A stretch of 64,000 nucleotides of DNA from Seinonella peptonophila (GTDB lineage Bacteria > Bacillota > Bacilli > Thermoactinomycetales > Thermoactinomycetaceae), in NCBI RefSeq assembly GCF_900129355.1, contig NZ_FQVL01000009.1, forward strand, positions 1 to 64,000. Reading direction: 5' to 3'. The position numbers were made by a program, and so were the translations under genes. The notes under the pieces are model-generated. The model had not been told where the DNA came from. It worked only from the letters and a program-made list of their open reading frames with translations, and did not search any database. Below, one piece after another: positions 19,327-29,023 of this stretch (its first letter is position 1; each line of letters begins with the position of its first letter).

Positions 19327-20904
19327 CTGAAGAAACGTATCGGCATCATAGGTAGCAGTGGAGGAAATTTATTTCAATCAGGAGGTAACCTTCCCGAACA
19401 ATTACTTAATGAAATGTTAAAACAATGTCAGGCTGCTGAATTAGAAATTAAAGAAGTACAATTTATTGCTGCGACTGCATCCATGGATCAAGTCAAGGAG
19501 ACCACGTCAGGGAGACTATATCGTTTTGATTCAATTCAGCAAAATGTGATCGAAATGGTACATGGCACATTAAAAGAGGTAAATCAGCAAGCCAGAACTA
19601 TGGATCAGAAAATAGCAGAATTGATTGATGCTGGTGAAATTGATGGTCTCATTATGATGAGTGCCGACCCCAGAGGAGTAAATCAAAAGACCGTTCAGGC
19701 AGCAGCAGGGAAGCAGATTCCTATTGTTGGGACAGGTGGAACCTCTATGTCCCTCGTCACCGCAGCAGGCGCCAATGTGATTGCAACGTCTGGGACAACT
19801 GGAACGACTAATCGAACACGTGCCATTTCTTTTATTAGCTCGCTTAGTAAACATTGGCAGCTAAAGTATCGCCCGGTAATCGGCACTACAGCAAAAAATG
19901 AAATGAATCAAAGTCAACTGCCTTGGCAACGAATTCGTCTACAAGGAATGATGATGGCTGCTTTACCAGGATTTATCGCTTTAGCACTTATTTTAGCTCT
20001 CAGTAAAATACCTGGTTTACAAGCATTGGCACCAATTTTTGATTTGTTAATCAAAGCCTTGCCAATCATGTTAGCTGCGATTGCAGCCCGGCAAATTTCA
20101 GGATTGGATGAAATTGCCACAGTTGCTGGAATTTTAGCTGGGGTATTATCAGTTGATGGTGGGATTATTGGAGGTATGATTGGTGGAATTGTGGCAGGGT
20201 TATTACTCACCTATCTATTTCAGTTAACTGTTCGCTGGAACTTCCCAGCAACCACTGTCAATATTATTGCAGGTTCATTTGCTGGTCTATTGGCAGGATT
20301 GCTTGGTAAGTTTTTAATCGCTCCTGCTGCATTGGAGATTGGGAAACTTATTCGTTCAACCATTGAGATACTGATTCATTTTAGTCCAGTTGCAGCGGGT
20401 GCAGTTGCTGGGCTGCTCATTTGGCCAGCGATATTAGGTGGTGTATATCATGCAGCCATCTTACCGATTGTACTTTTAGAAATGGAAAAGACAGGCCATA
20501 GTTTTTTAGGTGCTGTGGACATGACAGGACTCGTAATGGTGTCTGCGGGAATTACACTAGCCAATATCATTGTTCCAAAGAAAAAGAGTGATGTTGCAGC
20601 TGCCTCACCTGGCTTTTTAATTAATATGGGCTTTGGAACCTTTGTCGAAGCTGCCTATCCATTTATGTTTTCCAATCGCATAGTCTTTGCTGGCGCTATT
20701 TTCTCTGCAGGCTTTGCGGGGATGTTAGTTGGATTATTTGATGTGCGTGGAACGGCTTATGTTCCATCCTTTACGGCACCGTTTCTATCCAATCATCCTT
20801 GGGGCTTTGTGATCGCTATGCTAGGGGGATTATTATCCGCTTTTATCATCACAGCAATAGCTAATCGATTGGCGTCTAGACAGGCAAATCAAGAGGCATC
20901 ATAA
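19327..20904 (+). CDS. PTS EIIC-like membrane protein with N-terminal cytosolic domain
   Basis: This protein of about 525 residues has a soluble N-terminal domain (residues 1-185; GIIGSSGGNLFQSGGNLPEQ at the start) and a C-terminal half of about ten membrane segments rich in Gly and Ala, resembling the PTS_EIIC_2 family. The N-terminal part has no obvious EIIA histidine or EIIB cysteine motif, so sugar phosphorylation is doubtful. The start is odd: TTG at 19309 lies in the GAGAGGTGAG ribosome site, and the first well-spaced codon is CTG at 19327. It is a single gene with its own terminator. The substrate is unknown. Confidence 0.75.
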   Translation: MKKRIGIIGSSGGNLFQSGGNLPEQLLNEMLKQCQAAELEIKEVQFIAATASMDQVKETTSGRLYRFDSIQQNVIEMVHGTLKEVNQQARTMDQKIAELIDAGEIDGLIMMSADPRGVNQKTVQAAAGKQIPIVGTGGTSMSLVTAAGANVIATSGTTGTTNRTRAISFISSLSKHWQLKYRPVIGTTAKNEMNQSQLPWQRIRLQGMMMAALPGFIALALILALSKIPGLQALAPIFDLLIKALPIMLAAIAARQISGLDEIATVAGILAGVLSVDGGIIGGMIGGIVAGLLLTYLFQLTVRWNFPATTVNIIAGSFAGLLAGLLGKFLIAPAALEIGKLIRSTIEILIHFSPVAAGAVAGLLIWPAILGGVYHAAILPIVLLEMEKTGHSFLGAVDMTGLVMVSAGITLANIIVPKKKSDVAAASPGFLINMGFGTFVEAAYPFMFSNRIVFAGAIFSAGFAGMLVGLFDVRGTAYVPSFTAPFLSNHPWGFVIAMLGGLLSAFIITAIANRLASRQANQEAS

Positions 20905-20924
20905 TAATTGGAGAAATAAAGATC

Positions 20925-20955
20925 AAAAAACCAACCGCGTTCAGGTTGGTTTTTG
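20925..20955 (+). terminator. Terminator after the PTS-like gene
   Basis: AAAAACCAACC and GGTTGGTTTTT enclose a 7-base loop, with the T-run in the right arm. Confidence 0.9.
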
Positions 20956-21042
20956 CGTTAAAGTTAGAGGATTTCTCACTCGTAATGATATAATCATCCT
21001 GTAAGAATCCGGTATGATGAAAATAGGAAACGAGGGTTGAAC

Positions 21043-21153
21043 ATGATTGATTGGATTGGTAAGAACTTTTATTTTATTCTACTTGTGATTTTAGCGATTG
21101 GGATTCTTGTGTTCATGGGTAGTGTTGTCATCAATAAGCTATCATTATTTTGA
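21043..21153 (+). CDS. 36-residue single-pass membrane peptide
   Basis: A short frame encodes [12 protein letters not shown], then a continuous hydrophobic helix (residues 9-30) and a short basic tail. GAGGG lies seven bases before the ATG. The end overlaps the 3' end of the convergent deacetylase gene by nine bases. Small one-helix proteins like this are common in Bacillales, but I recognise no name. Confidence 0.5.
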   Translation: MIDWIGKNFYFILLVILAIGILVFMGSVVINKLSLF

Positions 21154-22281
21154 TAGCTGGGTAAAATACTGACTTAGCAATTGAATCGCAACTGGAATGG
21201 CGGCTTCATTTGGTTGCAGCTTGGGATGGTGGAGACCATACGGAGTGTCAACGCCTAGCCAGAACATCATGCCAGGAATCTCTTCGAGGAAATAGCCAAA
21301 ATCTTCACCAACCATTGCTTGATTACACTCAAAGACTTGAAGCTGGGTCTCTTTTCTAGCCCAATCTAAAAATGCTTCAGTAATTAAGGAATCATTTTTT
21401 ACTTGTAAGTAATTTGAGCCCCAGTCGAGTGTAGCTTCACACTGAAAGCTTGTTTGAATTCCTTGGAGAATCTGACTAACCCTATTTTTTACTTTCTCCA
21501 TCCCTGGTAATGACAGTGTACGAATAGTGCCATTCAAGGAAGCATGTCCAGCAATAATATTTTCTTTTTCACCTGCTTCAATTTTTCCAATGCTCAGTAC
21601 CACAGAATCCATTGGGTCAACATTTCGTGAAACAATCGAGTGAAGTTGAGTCACTAACTGTGTTAAGGCCACAACCATATCATTTCCTTGATGTGGGTAA
21701 GCACCATGACCACTTTTTCCTGTTAAATGAATATTCAGCTCTGAAGTATTGGCGAACAGGATACCAGGACGAGTTGAAATCGTGCCCACTGGATATTCTG
21801 GAGCTACATGCAAGGCAAAAATTTGATCAGGTTTCCATCGAATAAATGGCTGGCTAGTGAGCATAGGCAATGCACCGCCTGGGCCTTCTTCTGCCGGTTG
21901 GAAGATAAAGAGTAGATCATCCTGAATGGGATGATGAACAAAATGTGTGAGCAGACCTAAGGCGATCGCCATGTGCATATCATGACCACATGCATGCATA
22001 TGGCCAGGATGTTGGGAGCGGAATTCATAATCAGTCTGTTCCTCGATTGGCAGACCATCAATATCTGTTCGATAACCAATACATTGACGAGAGCGGTACC
22101 CTGGAACTTTTACCAGGATACCTGTACGCCATGTCTCCAATTCGAGCCGGTCTTGAGGTAATGATTGGATATAATCGAGTAGTAATTGTTGCGTTTTATA
22201 TTCTTGGAAACCAAGCTCTGGAATTTGATGCAATTGACGACGTAATTCAATAAAACGATCCACTTCGATCAACCCTTTCAT
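21145..22281 (-). CDS. ykuR: N-acetyldiaminopimelate deacetylase (M20D family)
   Basis: This 378-residue metallo-amidohydrolase of the M20D family removes the acetyl group from N-acetyl-LL-diaminopimelate in the acetylase branch of lysine synthesis. Metal-site motifs are MHACGHDMH near residue 95, [11 protein letters not shown] near 129, and GEDFGYFLE near 310. Other members deacylate hippurate or N-acyl-cysteine, but the operon with dapH supports this assignment. The ATG overlaps the previous stop (ATGA). A GTG seven codons later has AAAGGG upstream and could also be used. Confidence 0.88.
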   Translation of the reverse strand: MKGLIEVDRFIELRRQLHQIPELGFQEYKTQQLLLDYIQSLPQDRLELETWRTGILVKVPGYRSRQCIGYRTDIDGLPIEEQTDYEFRSQHPGHMHACGHDMHMAIALGLLTHFVHHPIQDDLLFIFQPAEEGPGGALPMLTSQPFIRWKPDQIFALHVAPEYPVGTISTRPGILFANTSELNIHLTGKSGHGAYPHQGNDMVVALTQLVTQLHSIVSRNVDPMDSVVLSIGKIEAGEKENIIAGHASLNGTIRTLSLPGMEKVKNRVSQILQGIQTSFQCEATLDWGSNYLQVKNDSLITEAFLDWARKETQLQVFECNQAMVGEDFGYFLEEIPGMMFWLGVDTPYGLHHPKLQPNEAAIPVAIQLLSQYFTQLSK

Positions 22282-23495
22282 TTACTCGATTGCAAATGTT
22301 TTAGTTGCTTCAATTCATTTGTCAAAGCCTTGATAAATAGGTTGATCTCCTCAATTGTTAGCGTAAGTGGTGGCAATAGACGAATCACTGTCTGAGCTGT
22401 TACATTTACTAAAAATCCATTGTTAAGCAATCTCTTTTGAATCTCTTTTACTTGTGTGGTCGAAAGTTGGGTGTGAATGCCGATCATCATTCCCCGTCCA
22501 TCGATCCGCGAAATCACTTGAAACTCTTCCTGTAGATCAGTTAATGCCGACCAAAGTGCATGAACAGAGCGCTGACTCTCTTCTAATAATCCATCATCGA
22601 GTAACACATCAAAGACTGCATTTCCTAAAGCAGCACTTAATGGACTGGGAGCGAAGGTAGTACCATGATCCCCGGGCTTGAAAGCATTGGCCACATGATC
22701 TTTGGCAATAACCCCGCCTAGTGGAAGTCCTCCACCAATCCCTTTTGCAAACAGGATACAATCTGGATCTAATTGATCTGCTTGATATGCAAATAAAGTT
22801 CCAGTGCGACCCATTCCTGTCTGTATCTCATCTATACAGAATAACATCTTATGTTTTTGAGCGATTGATTGGATGAAAAGTAAGTATTCCTTTGAAAGCG
22901 AAATAACTCCACCGGAACCCATGATTGGTTCGACCAAGATCGCAGCAGGACGAGATTGTTCACATAATGCTGCTAGCTCAGCCTGGTCTTCCGCCTCTAC
23001 TTCAAAGATAGGGAAGTCGGGAGCGGGGAAATCTTGATAAACACTGTTCTGCCTGGTGAGACGAAGGGCTCCCAGCGTCCGCCCATGAAAGCTATTTTTT
23101 ATCACAACAATGCCTTCTCGATCAACTTGATGAAACTGTGTCCATTTATGAATTAACTTGATGAGTGCTTCACTTGATTCTGCGCCTGAATTTGTAAAAA
23201 AGACCTTCCCTGTTCCTAAGGTATGTTTTACTAACCTCTGCGCTAGTTTAATGGCAGGTGGATTTAAAAAGTTATTAGAAATGTGTAGATAAAGCTCTAA
23301 TTGTTGTTGAATCGCTTGCAAGAGTCGTGGATGTCTATGACCAAGTGTATTAACAGCTAAGCCAGTAAATAGGTCAAGGTAGGCTTGATCATGTTCATCG
23401 TAAATATAATTCCCTTCTGCACGTTTGATCATCAATGGATAACGCTGATAAGTATTCATCAAATATTGTTGATCGAGCTGCTGCCAATCGGTCAT
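22278..23495 (-). CDS. Class III aminotransferase, ArgD-like, in a diaminopimelate operon
   Basis: This 405-residue PLP enzyme of the acetylornithine/succinyl-DAP aminotransferase family has [17 protein letters not shown] near residue 40, [13 protein letters not shown] near 99, [14 protein letters not shown] near 220, and the PLP lysine in [16 protein letters not shown] near 250. Similar enzymes act on N-acetylornithine, but here the gene sits between dapH and a YkuR-type deacetylase. The likely substrate is therefore N-acetyl-2-amino-6-oxopimelate, the step B. subtilis gives to class I PatA. The substrate assignment is inference. Confidence 0.88.
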   Translation of the reverse strand: MTDWQQLDQQYLMNTYQRYPLMIKRAEGNYIYDEHDQAYLDLFTGLAVNTLGHRHPRLLQAIQQQLELYLHISNNFLNPPAIKLAQRLVKHTLGTGKVFFTNSGAESSEALIKLIHKWTQFHQVDREGIVVIKNSFHGRTLGALRLTRQNSVYQDFPAPDFPIFEVEAEDQAELAALCEQSRPAAILVEPIMGSGGVISLSKEYLLFIQSIAQKHKMLFCIDEIQTGMGRTGTLFAYQADQLDPDCILFAKGIGGGLPLGGVIAKDHVANAFKPGDHGTTFAPSPLSAALGNAVFDVLLDDGLLEESQRSVHALWSALTDLQEEFQVISRIDGRGMMIGIHTQLSTTQVKEIQKRLLNNGFLVNVTAQTVIRLLPPLTLTIEEINLFIKALTNELKQLKHLQSSK

Positions 23496-23509
23496 CAGTT
23501 GACACCTCT

Positions 23510-24220
23510 TTATAATTTACGTAATTCTTCAACCAGTTCTGTTTTTGAACGTGTTTGTTCATCGATCTCTTTTATGACACGTGCTGGTGTACCTGCAACA
23601 ACTGTATTGGCTGGTACATCATCGATCACGACTGCACCTGCTGCCACGACTGAACCTTTTCCAACACGTACACCTTCAAGAATCACTGCATTGGCACCAA
23701 CCATTACGTCATCTTCAATTATGACAGGCGTTGCAGAAGGAGGTTCAATGACCCCAGCGATGACGGCGCCCGCTCCAATATGACAATTTTTGCCGATTAT
23801 CCCGCGGCCGCCCACAACAACATTCATATCGATCATTGTGCCCTCGCCGACCTCTGCGCCAATATTGATTACCGCACCCATCATAATCACCGTATTTTTA
23901 CCAATCGCCACATGCTCACGGATAATGGCACCTGGTTCGATCCGTGCTTCAATCTTTTTTAGATCAAGTAGTGGGACACCAGAATTTCGTCGATCATTTT
24001 CAACAACTAAGTCGGAGATTTTGTTCTGATGTCGTAGTAAAATCCCTTCCAGCTCACCCCAATCACCAAATACTGTACCCACATCGCCATTGATAAAAGT
24101 TTTAATATTTTCACCAAAGTCAATTGCGGAAAGCTCACCTTTTAAATAAATTTTTACAGGAGTCTTTTTTTCGCTTGTTGCAATAAATTCAATAATTTTA
24201 TTAGCATCATAAGTTGCCAT
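23510..24220 (-). CDS. dapH: Tetrahydrodipicolinate N-acetyltransferase DapH
   Basis: This enzyme transfers acetyl from acetyl-CoA to tetrahydrodipicolinate, the first step of the acetylated lysine branch. Residues 90-225 form a left-handed beta-helix of hexapeptide repeats ([35 protein letters not shown]). The N-terminal [13 protein letters not shown] aligns with Bacillus DapH, so the start was placed at 24220, behind GAAGGGA, rather than at 24247. It is the first gene of a three-gene operon. Confidence 0.95.
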   Translation of the reverse strand: MATYDANKIIEFIATSEKKTPVKIYLKGELSAIDFGENIKTFINGDVGTVFGDWGELEGILLRHQNKISDLVVENDRRNSGVPLLDLKKIEARIEPGAIIREHVAIGKNTVIMMGAVINIGAEVGEGTMIDMNVVVGGRGIIGKNCHIGAGAVIAGVIEPPSATPVIIEDDVMVGANAVILEGVRVGKGSVVAAGAVVIDDVPANTVVAGTPARVIKEIDEQTRSKTELVEELRKL

Positions 24221-24363
24221 AGAATATACAATCCCTTCTTCATTCATTATCTACACGAGTATAACATATTGACGGATTGATCCATATGAGGATTTCATAA
24301 CCTTAAAAGCGTTTCAATATCGGGACTGACAACATAAGATTAAGAGGTAGAAAATAAAAGTTT

Positions 24364-24620
24364 GACACTCCACACGCATGAAAGCGTGGGATTCTTGAGT
24401 CGTTAGCGTCCGCAATCCATTTCCGTTTTGGACAACGCTCAAGTTCAGGGGTGTGCCATCACCCATCCCATGCAGTTAGAATGTACCCGCATGGGTGGCG
24501 CACCAATTACCAGTACGCTAGGCTGCTAAACCCGAGTATATTAATGGCTCCGTTGAGATCAGCATGGCAGGTGTGCCCACACTCTTTACATCGAAACTTG
24601 AGACCATTTCGATTTACTTT
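24364..24620 (-). ncRNA. Possible omega-RNA relic at the tnpB 3' end
   Basis: In IS605 elements the guide (omega) RNA covers the 3' end of tnpB and runs to the right end of the element. Here the 140 bases after the tnpB stop contain compact inverted repeats (CATGGGATGGGTGATGG region, ATGCGGGTAC) and end at the right-end hairpin, consistent with such an RNA. Limits are approximate, and expression is unknown. Confidence 0.4.
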
Positions 24621-24960
24621 GGCTTGATGTCCATTTTTACAAGTTTGACTCGTATACTTTGGATTCACTAACTCAAAACGAATCCCCACCATCTCAGCCT
24701 TGTACTGAATAAACTCTTTGAGTTGGTAGAATGACCATAAATGTAGATTTCTGCCTGGATCCGTTTTCTTTGACTTGGCAGTATTGCGAATATCCGTCAA
24801 ATCTTCCATGCGAATCACTCCAACACCGTTAGAGATTGCATGATTGACGATTTGACGACTGATATTATGGTTTTGATCTTTCATCCAACGGGATTCTTTG
24901 TCTTTGGATTTTTTGATCGCTGGTCGTTTTTTTGCTTGTCCTAGCTTCCTTCTTAGAGGG
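24507..24960 (-). pseudogene. tnpB: TnpB (IS605 OrfB), 5'-truncated
   Basis: The readable frame carries the last about 150 residues of TnpB. The RuvC-II glutamate is in VIRMEDLTDI, the zinc finger in TSQTCKNGH and FRCKECGHTC, and the RuvC-III aspartate in HADLNGAIN. The first RuvC aspartate and the whole N-terminal RNA-binding region are gone. Open reading continues upstream of the first ATG (24884) to about 24960 with family-like sequence (RRKLGQAKK). Nuclease activity is therefore not expected. Confidence 0.88.
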
Positions 24961-24982
24961 TAGACTGACCAGTCTGCCCAAG

Positions 24983-25023
24983 CGCCCCCCAGAGAAGTAG
25001 AAGCTTCCTGGGGGCGTTTAATT
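24983..25023. terminator. Orphan GC-rich hairpin
   Basis: CGCCCCCCAG and CTGGGGGCG pair (one bulged C) around a 15-base loop, followed by TTTAATTT on the plus strand. No plus-strand gene precedes it, so it may be a leftover terminator from before the insertion and truncation. Confidence 0.5.
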
Positions 25024-25026
25024 TAT

Positions 25027-25046
25027 AAAACCATCCCAAAGGATGG
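25027..25046 (-). terminator. Terminator of the HTH-TPR regulator
   Basis: On the minus strand CCATCC-TTTG-GGATGG is followed by TTTTAT, 15 bases after the stop codon at 25061. Confidence 0.75.
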
Positions 25047-25060
25047 CTTATGATATAGCC

Positions 25061-26386
25061 TTATTTTGCTGTTACAAGCATGGAATCTGCATCTACTAAA
25101 TGATGAAGTCGGAAGACATGGCGCATACATTGCTGAAATGTTTCTTCATCGCGTCCATCCCAGCACTGGGCGAGTCCATGCCAGTACTGATATTCTAAAT
25201 CATGATTTTCTAGTTTTTTAACAAACTCAACTCCACGTCGAAAGTAACCAATTGCATCCTCGACACGTTGCATCAGCAGAGAGCATTGTCCTAGCTGGTA
25301 AAGTATGTTGGCAGTTTGTTCTATATTTCCAAGTTTCTCCGCGTAATTTAAACCAGTGTGGAAGGTCTGATGGGCTCGCTCTAAACGATCTTGTTTCATA
25401 TAGAGGATACCTTGGTGCAAGTAGGGAACAATAATTCGTCCATCATTTGTTAGTTTATGTTCTAATTTATGAGCCATTTCAAAGCAAGTATGCGCTAAAT
25501 CAGTCTCTTTTAGCCCTATGTAAATCACACCTAAAGTGGTCCAAAGTTCAAGCAATGCTTGGTGATGATTATTTCTTTTGGCAATTCGGATTCCTTCAGT
25601 TGCATAGTAGATCGCTTCATCGTTCATGCCTGATCGATGGGAAAATTCTGCGCGAAGTGTATAGAAGCTAAGAGCAATTTCTAAGTCCTGTATTAAAGGG
25701 ATAGACGACCATATACTTTGTATAATCTGCATGCCTTCTGTAATACGTTTTGCTTTTTTTAGCAGGTGGACTTTGTTACAATATAGGGAGAATTTTACAA
25801 ATTTATTTTCGCCATCTTCAAGGAATGTTTCGATTCCAAGATTGATATACTCAAGTGCTTGTTCAAATTGATTTTGTTGACTGCTGACAAGGCTAAGCAT
25901 GAGATAACTTGCCGCTTCCATATTGCTTTCTTTATATGGATGTTGTTGTGAAGCACGCAACGCATTGTAGAAAGCACGTTCCGCTTGTTTCCATTTTTCA
26001 CGTTGGTAAAAGCATTGACCCTTATAGTAGTATGCTTGAGCAATATATGGATGAGTATCCTCTAAGTTGAGATTTTCTAATTCATCTAAAGCATCATCAC
26101 TTAAACCGATAGCATGTAATGAAGAGATTAAAAGGAATTTAAATTTGATTTTTTGTAGATCATTTTTTTCTTCTATTAACATCTCAGGTAGACGATGTTG
26201 TGGAAGATTTAACTTGTTCAATAGATAAGCAATTTTCTCAGGGCTTACATGTGCTACACCGCGCTCAATATTAGAGACAGTAGCAGGGGAAATATTTTCA
26301 TCAGCAAGATCTTCTAGCCGCAGTCCCCGATCTTTACGAACTTTACGGATGATTTCACCCATTTCATGTAAAGCAAGCTGTTTCAT
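25061..26386 (-). CDS. XRE-type HTH regulator with TPR array (RRNPP-like)
   Basis: This 441-residue protein has an N-terminal XRE helix-turn-helix (residues 10-65; LRLEDLADENISPATVSNIERG). The rest is a run of TPR repeats with recurring AYYYKGQCFYQREKWKQAE-like and ANILYQLGQCSLL-like units. This architecture is that of PlcR/NprR/Rap-type peptide-sensing regulators, although no peptide gene is evident beside it. The start is set at ATG 26386, because the in-frame GTG at 26395 lies inside the AGAGGTG ribosome site. It is divergent from the YihY gene. Confidence 0.85.
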   Translation of the reverse strand: MKQLALHEMGEIIRKVRKDRGLRLEDLADENISPATVSNIERGVAHVSPEKIAYLLNKLNLPQHRLPEMLIEEKNDLQKIKFKFLLISSLHAIGLSDDALDELENLNLEDTHPYIAQAYYYKGQCFYQREKWKQAERAFYNALRASQQHPYKESNMEAASYLMLSLVSSQQNQFEQALEYINLGIETFLEDGENKFVKFSLYCNKVHLLKKAKRITEGMQIIQSIWSSIPLIQDLEIALSFYTLRAEFSHRSGMNDEAIYYATEGIRIAKRNNHHQALLELWTTLGVIYIGLKETDLAHTCFEMAHKLEHKLTNDGRIIVPYLHQGILYMKQDRLERAHQTFHTGLNYAEKLGNIEQTANILYQLGQCSLLMQRVEDAIGYFRRGVEFVKKLENHDLEYQYWHGLAQCWDGRDEETFQQCMRHVFRLHHLVDADSMLVTAK

Positions 26387-26607
26387 TACGTTCACCTCTG
26401 ATATTAAAATCTGAATAGTACTAATATATTACACGTTTTTATAAAAATTGGGAATCTATTTTTTTATAAATTTAGCGTATTTCAGATTTTTTTATTTTCA
26501 TAAAAGTAAAAATTGAGATAAATAACTAAAATTGGATTTGGAGATTGAAAAAATAGATTAGTGGAATAATAATTACATCATTTAATAGAGAAGAGGATAT
26601 GATATTA

Positions 26608-27420
26608 GTGGATTTTATTAATGAAATGAAAAGAAGAATCATGAAAGATGGCGTTTTTGATATAGCTGCACAGATGGCATACTATTTTTTACTTTCGTTT
26701 TTTCCATTCTTACTACTCACTTTTACATTATTTGCATATTTGCCTGTGAAAACGACTGATATCTTAAATATGATCCGCCCGTTTGCCCCATCAGATACAT
26801 ATGGGATGATCAAGACAAATTTAGTTCATATTCTTGATCATCCCCAAGGTGGTCTTTTATCTATTAGTCTACTTACAACATTTTATATTGCATCACTTGC
26901 TTTTCGTTCTGTCATACGCTCTATTAATGATGCATATGAGATTCAGCAGAATCGACCCGTCTGGAAAGAGTTTTTACTTGGATTTGTGACCATGTTTGGT
27001 CTGTTATTAGCTTTATTAGTATCACTATTACTTCCTGTCTTTGGTTCTTGGATTGAAACACATATTTTAAAAATGTTTGGGTTGGGGGAAATTTTCCAAG
27101 TTTCTTGGTTTTGGATTCGTTGGCTGTTAACAAGTTTATTGTTGTTTGTACTTTTCTTATTTGTATATCTGTGGGGACCCAATATCCCTCTTCGCATCAA
27201 GCAGGCAGTACCAGGAGCTATCTTTGCTACTTTTGGTTGGCAAATCTCTTCCCTTGGTTTTGCTTATTATGTTAGTTTTCAACCATATACGACAATTTAC
27301 GGAAACTTAGGAACGATGATGATTTTACTAGGGTGGTTCTATCTTTCCGCACTTGTTTTAATTCTTGGCGCTCAAATTAATGCAATTATATCTGGACATA
27401 AGATTACTCACGATCCTTAA
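26608..27420 (+). CDS. YihY/BrkB family membrane protein
   Basis: This protein of about 270 residues has six predicted membrane segments and the family pattern: AAQMAYYFLLSFFPFLLL near residue 20, SLAFRSVIRSINDAYEI near 95, and a C-terminal YGNLGTMMILLGWFYLSALVLILGAQINA. Members were once called ribonuclease BN, but the role is unknown. AGAGGA fits GTG 26608 (ten bases), while the ATG at 26599 is only one base away. The last 17 bases overlap the convergent pncB. Confidence 0.88.
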   Translation: MDFINEMKRRIMKDGVFDIAAQMAYYFLLSFFPFLLLTFTLFAYLPVKTTDILNMIRPFAPSDTYGMIKTNLVHILDHPQGGLLSISLLTTFYIASLAFRSVIRSINDAYEIQQNRPVWKEFLLGFVTMFGLLLALLVSLLLPVFGSWIETHILKMFGLGEIFQVSWFWIRWLLTSLLLFVLFLFVYLWGPNIPLRIKQAVPGAIFATFGWQISSLGFAYYVSFQPYTTIYGNLGTMMILLGWFYLSALVLILGAQINAIISGHKITHDP

Positions 27421-28852
27421 CCTCACGATGGATCGATTCTAGCATCTGATGTTTGGTATCCCAAAGTTTCTGCGAAAGGTCAATAGGGTATTCCTCTGGG
27501 TTTAAGGTACGCAGATACTCATCCCAAAAATGAGTTAATTGTTGATCGTGAAATTGCCGTATCTCTTGTAAAGTAGGCAGAGAATAGATTCGTTTTCCTT
27601 GCTTAAAAATCGGGACAAGTAATGGGACAGCAGAAAAATTTTGGACCCGTTTCCGCTTAAAGGTTTGGATAGGATGAAATAGTGTGAGCGCTTTTTTCTC
27701 ATCAATTGTTTCATCACTTTCAGTAATGAGGTCTGCATGAGCTTTTTGTGTTTGTTGGTCAATAATTCGATAGACTGTTTTTTTTCCAGGAGTCGTAATC
27801 TTTTCCGGGTTGGAGGAGAGCTTGATGGTCGGTTTCCAATTTCCTTGCTCAAAACGCGCAACCATTTTGTAGACTGCACCAAGCGCTGGTTGGTTATATG
27901 AAGTAATCAGCTTGGTACCAATGCCCCAGCCATCGATTTGCGCTCCTTGTGCTTTTAAGTTGAGAATTGTATTTTCATCCAAATCGCTAGAAGCAATGAT
28001 TTTGGTTTGGGTTAATCCTGCCTGATCAAGCATCTGTCTCGACTGTTTAGAAAAATAAGCGAGATCGCCGCTATCTAACCGGATACCTGATAAATTCTTT
28101 CCAATTGCTTGTAGCTCTTTGGCTACTTTAATCGCATTGGGGACACCGCTACGCAATGTATCGTAAGTATCTACCAGTAGTGTACAAGAGTCTGGAAATG
28201 CTTTAGCATATGCGCGAAATGCTTCTAATTCACTGTGGAAATCTTGTACCCAAGCATGGGAATGTGTCCCGCTGGTAGGAATACCAAACTGTTTTCCTGC
28301 TAGGAGATTTGATGTTGCATCAAATCCTCCAATATAGGTGGCTCGTGCTCCCCAGATGGCAGCATCCATTTCTTGAGCGCGTCGAGTGCCAAATTCCAGC
28401 AAAAGCTCTCCATCTGTCAGGTGACGAATTCTCGCTGCTTTTGTAGCGATCAATGTTTGAAAACCAATAAAGTTTAGCAGTGCTGTCTCTACTAGTTGTA
28501 ATTCAACGACATTACCCTCTAAGCGAAGTAGTGGTTCGTTTGGGAAAATAAGCGAGCCTTCAGGAATGGCATCAACATTTCCTTGAAAGCGAAATTGACG
28601 AAGAAAATCGAAAAATTCCTCATCAAATTCATCGTTTAAAGAGCGTAGAAAGTTTATATCTTCATCTGAAAAACGAAGGTTTTCTAAGTAATCGATGGCA
28701 CGCTCAAGACCAGCAAAGACAGCAAAACCATTGCCAAATGGTAATTTACGAAAATAGAGATCAAAGATTCGCCGGTGGTTTGCCGTTCCATTTTTCCAAT
28801 GTGCATAAGTCATTGTGATCTGATATTTGTCAGTATGTAGGGCGGAAATCAT
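27404..28852 (-). CDS. pncB: Nicotinate phosphoribosyltransferase
   Basis: This enzyme makes nicotinate mononucleotide from nicotinate and PRPP in NAD salvage. The 482-residue protein has [16 protein letters not shown] at the start, [14 protein letters not shown] near residue 152, [12 protein letters not shown] near 190, and the PRPP/substrate loop [15 protein letters not shown] near 256, all typical of the family. GAGGAG precedes the ATG. It is a single gene, convergent with yihY by a 17-base overlap. Confidence 0.95.
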   Translation of the reverse strand: MISALHTDKYQITMTYAHWKNGTANHRRIFDLYFRKLPFGNGFAVFAGLERAIDYLENLRFSDEDINFLRSLNDEFDEEFFDFLRQFRFQGNVDAIPEGSLIFPNEPLLRLEGNVVELQLVETALLNFIGFQTLIATKAARIRHLTDGELLLEFGTRRAQEMDAAIWGARATYIGGFDATSNLLAGKQFGIPTSGTHSHAWVQDFHSELEAFRAYAKAFPDSCTLLVDTYDTLRSGVPNAIKVAKELQAIGKNLSGIRLDSGDLAYFSKQSRQMLDQAGLTQTKIIASSDLDENTILNLKAQGAQIDGWGIGTKLITSYNQPALGAVYKMVARFEQGNWKPTIKLSSNPEKITTPGKKTVYRIIDQQTQKAHADLITESDETIDEKKALTLFHPIQTFKRKRVQNFSAVPLLVPIFKQGKRIYSLPTLQEIRQFHDQQLTHFWDEYLRTLNPEEYPIDLSQKLWDTKHQMLESIHREVKDRE

Positions 28853-29023
28853 TGATAGCTCCTCTTTCTGTGTTTGAGTGATGAAGCACTTCCATTACGA
28901 TTTTACCCCAATCCAGACTTTTTTAGATGAATATTTTTCGTTATTTGAGGCTCTGTTCAACAATATGATAGAATGGAAAAAATATCATGTTCTTTATAAG
29001 AGTCCAATGAAAGGCGTATACAG

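Larger units (their letters stand above)
24364..24965 (-). mobile_element. IS200/IS605-family remnant (truncated tnpB plus right end)
   Basis: The C-terminal half of a TnpB gene is followed by the typical right end of this family: a small hairpin (CCACACGC/GCGTGGG, 24370-24390) next to GAGTGTCAA on the minus strand. The 5' half of tnpB and the left end are missing, and no tnpA is present. It is a dead insertion between dapH and the HTH-TPR regulator. Confidence 0.85.

Noticed and set aside
23780..24029. Plus-strand frames opposite dapH rich in Ile/Thr/Pro
   Set aside because: These are antisense readings of the hexapeptide repeats of DapH, without ribosome sites.
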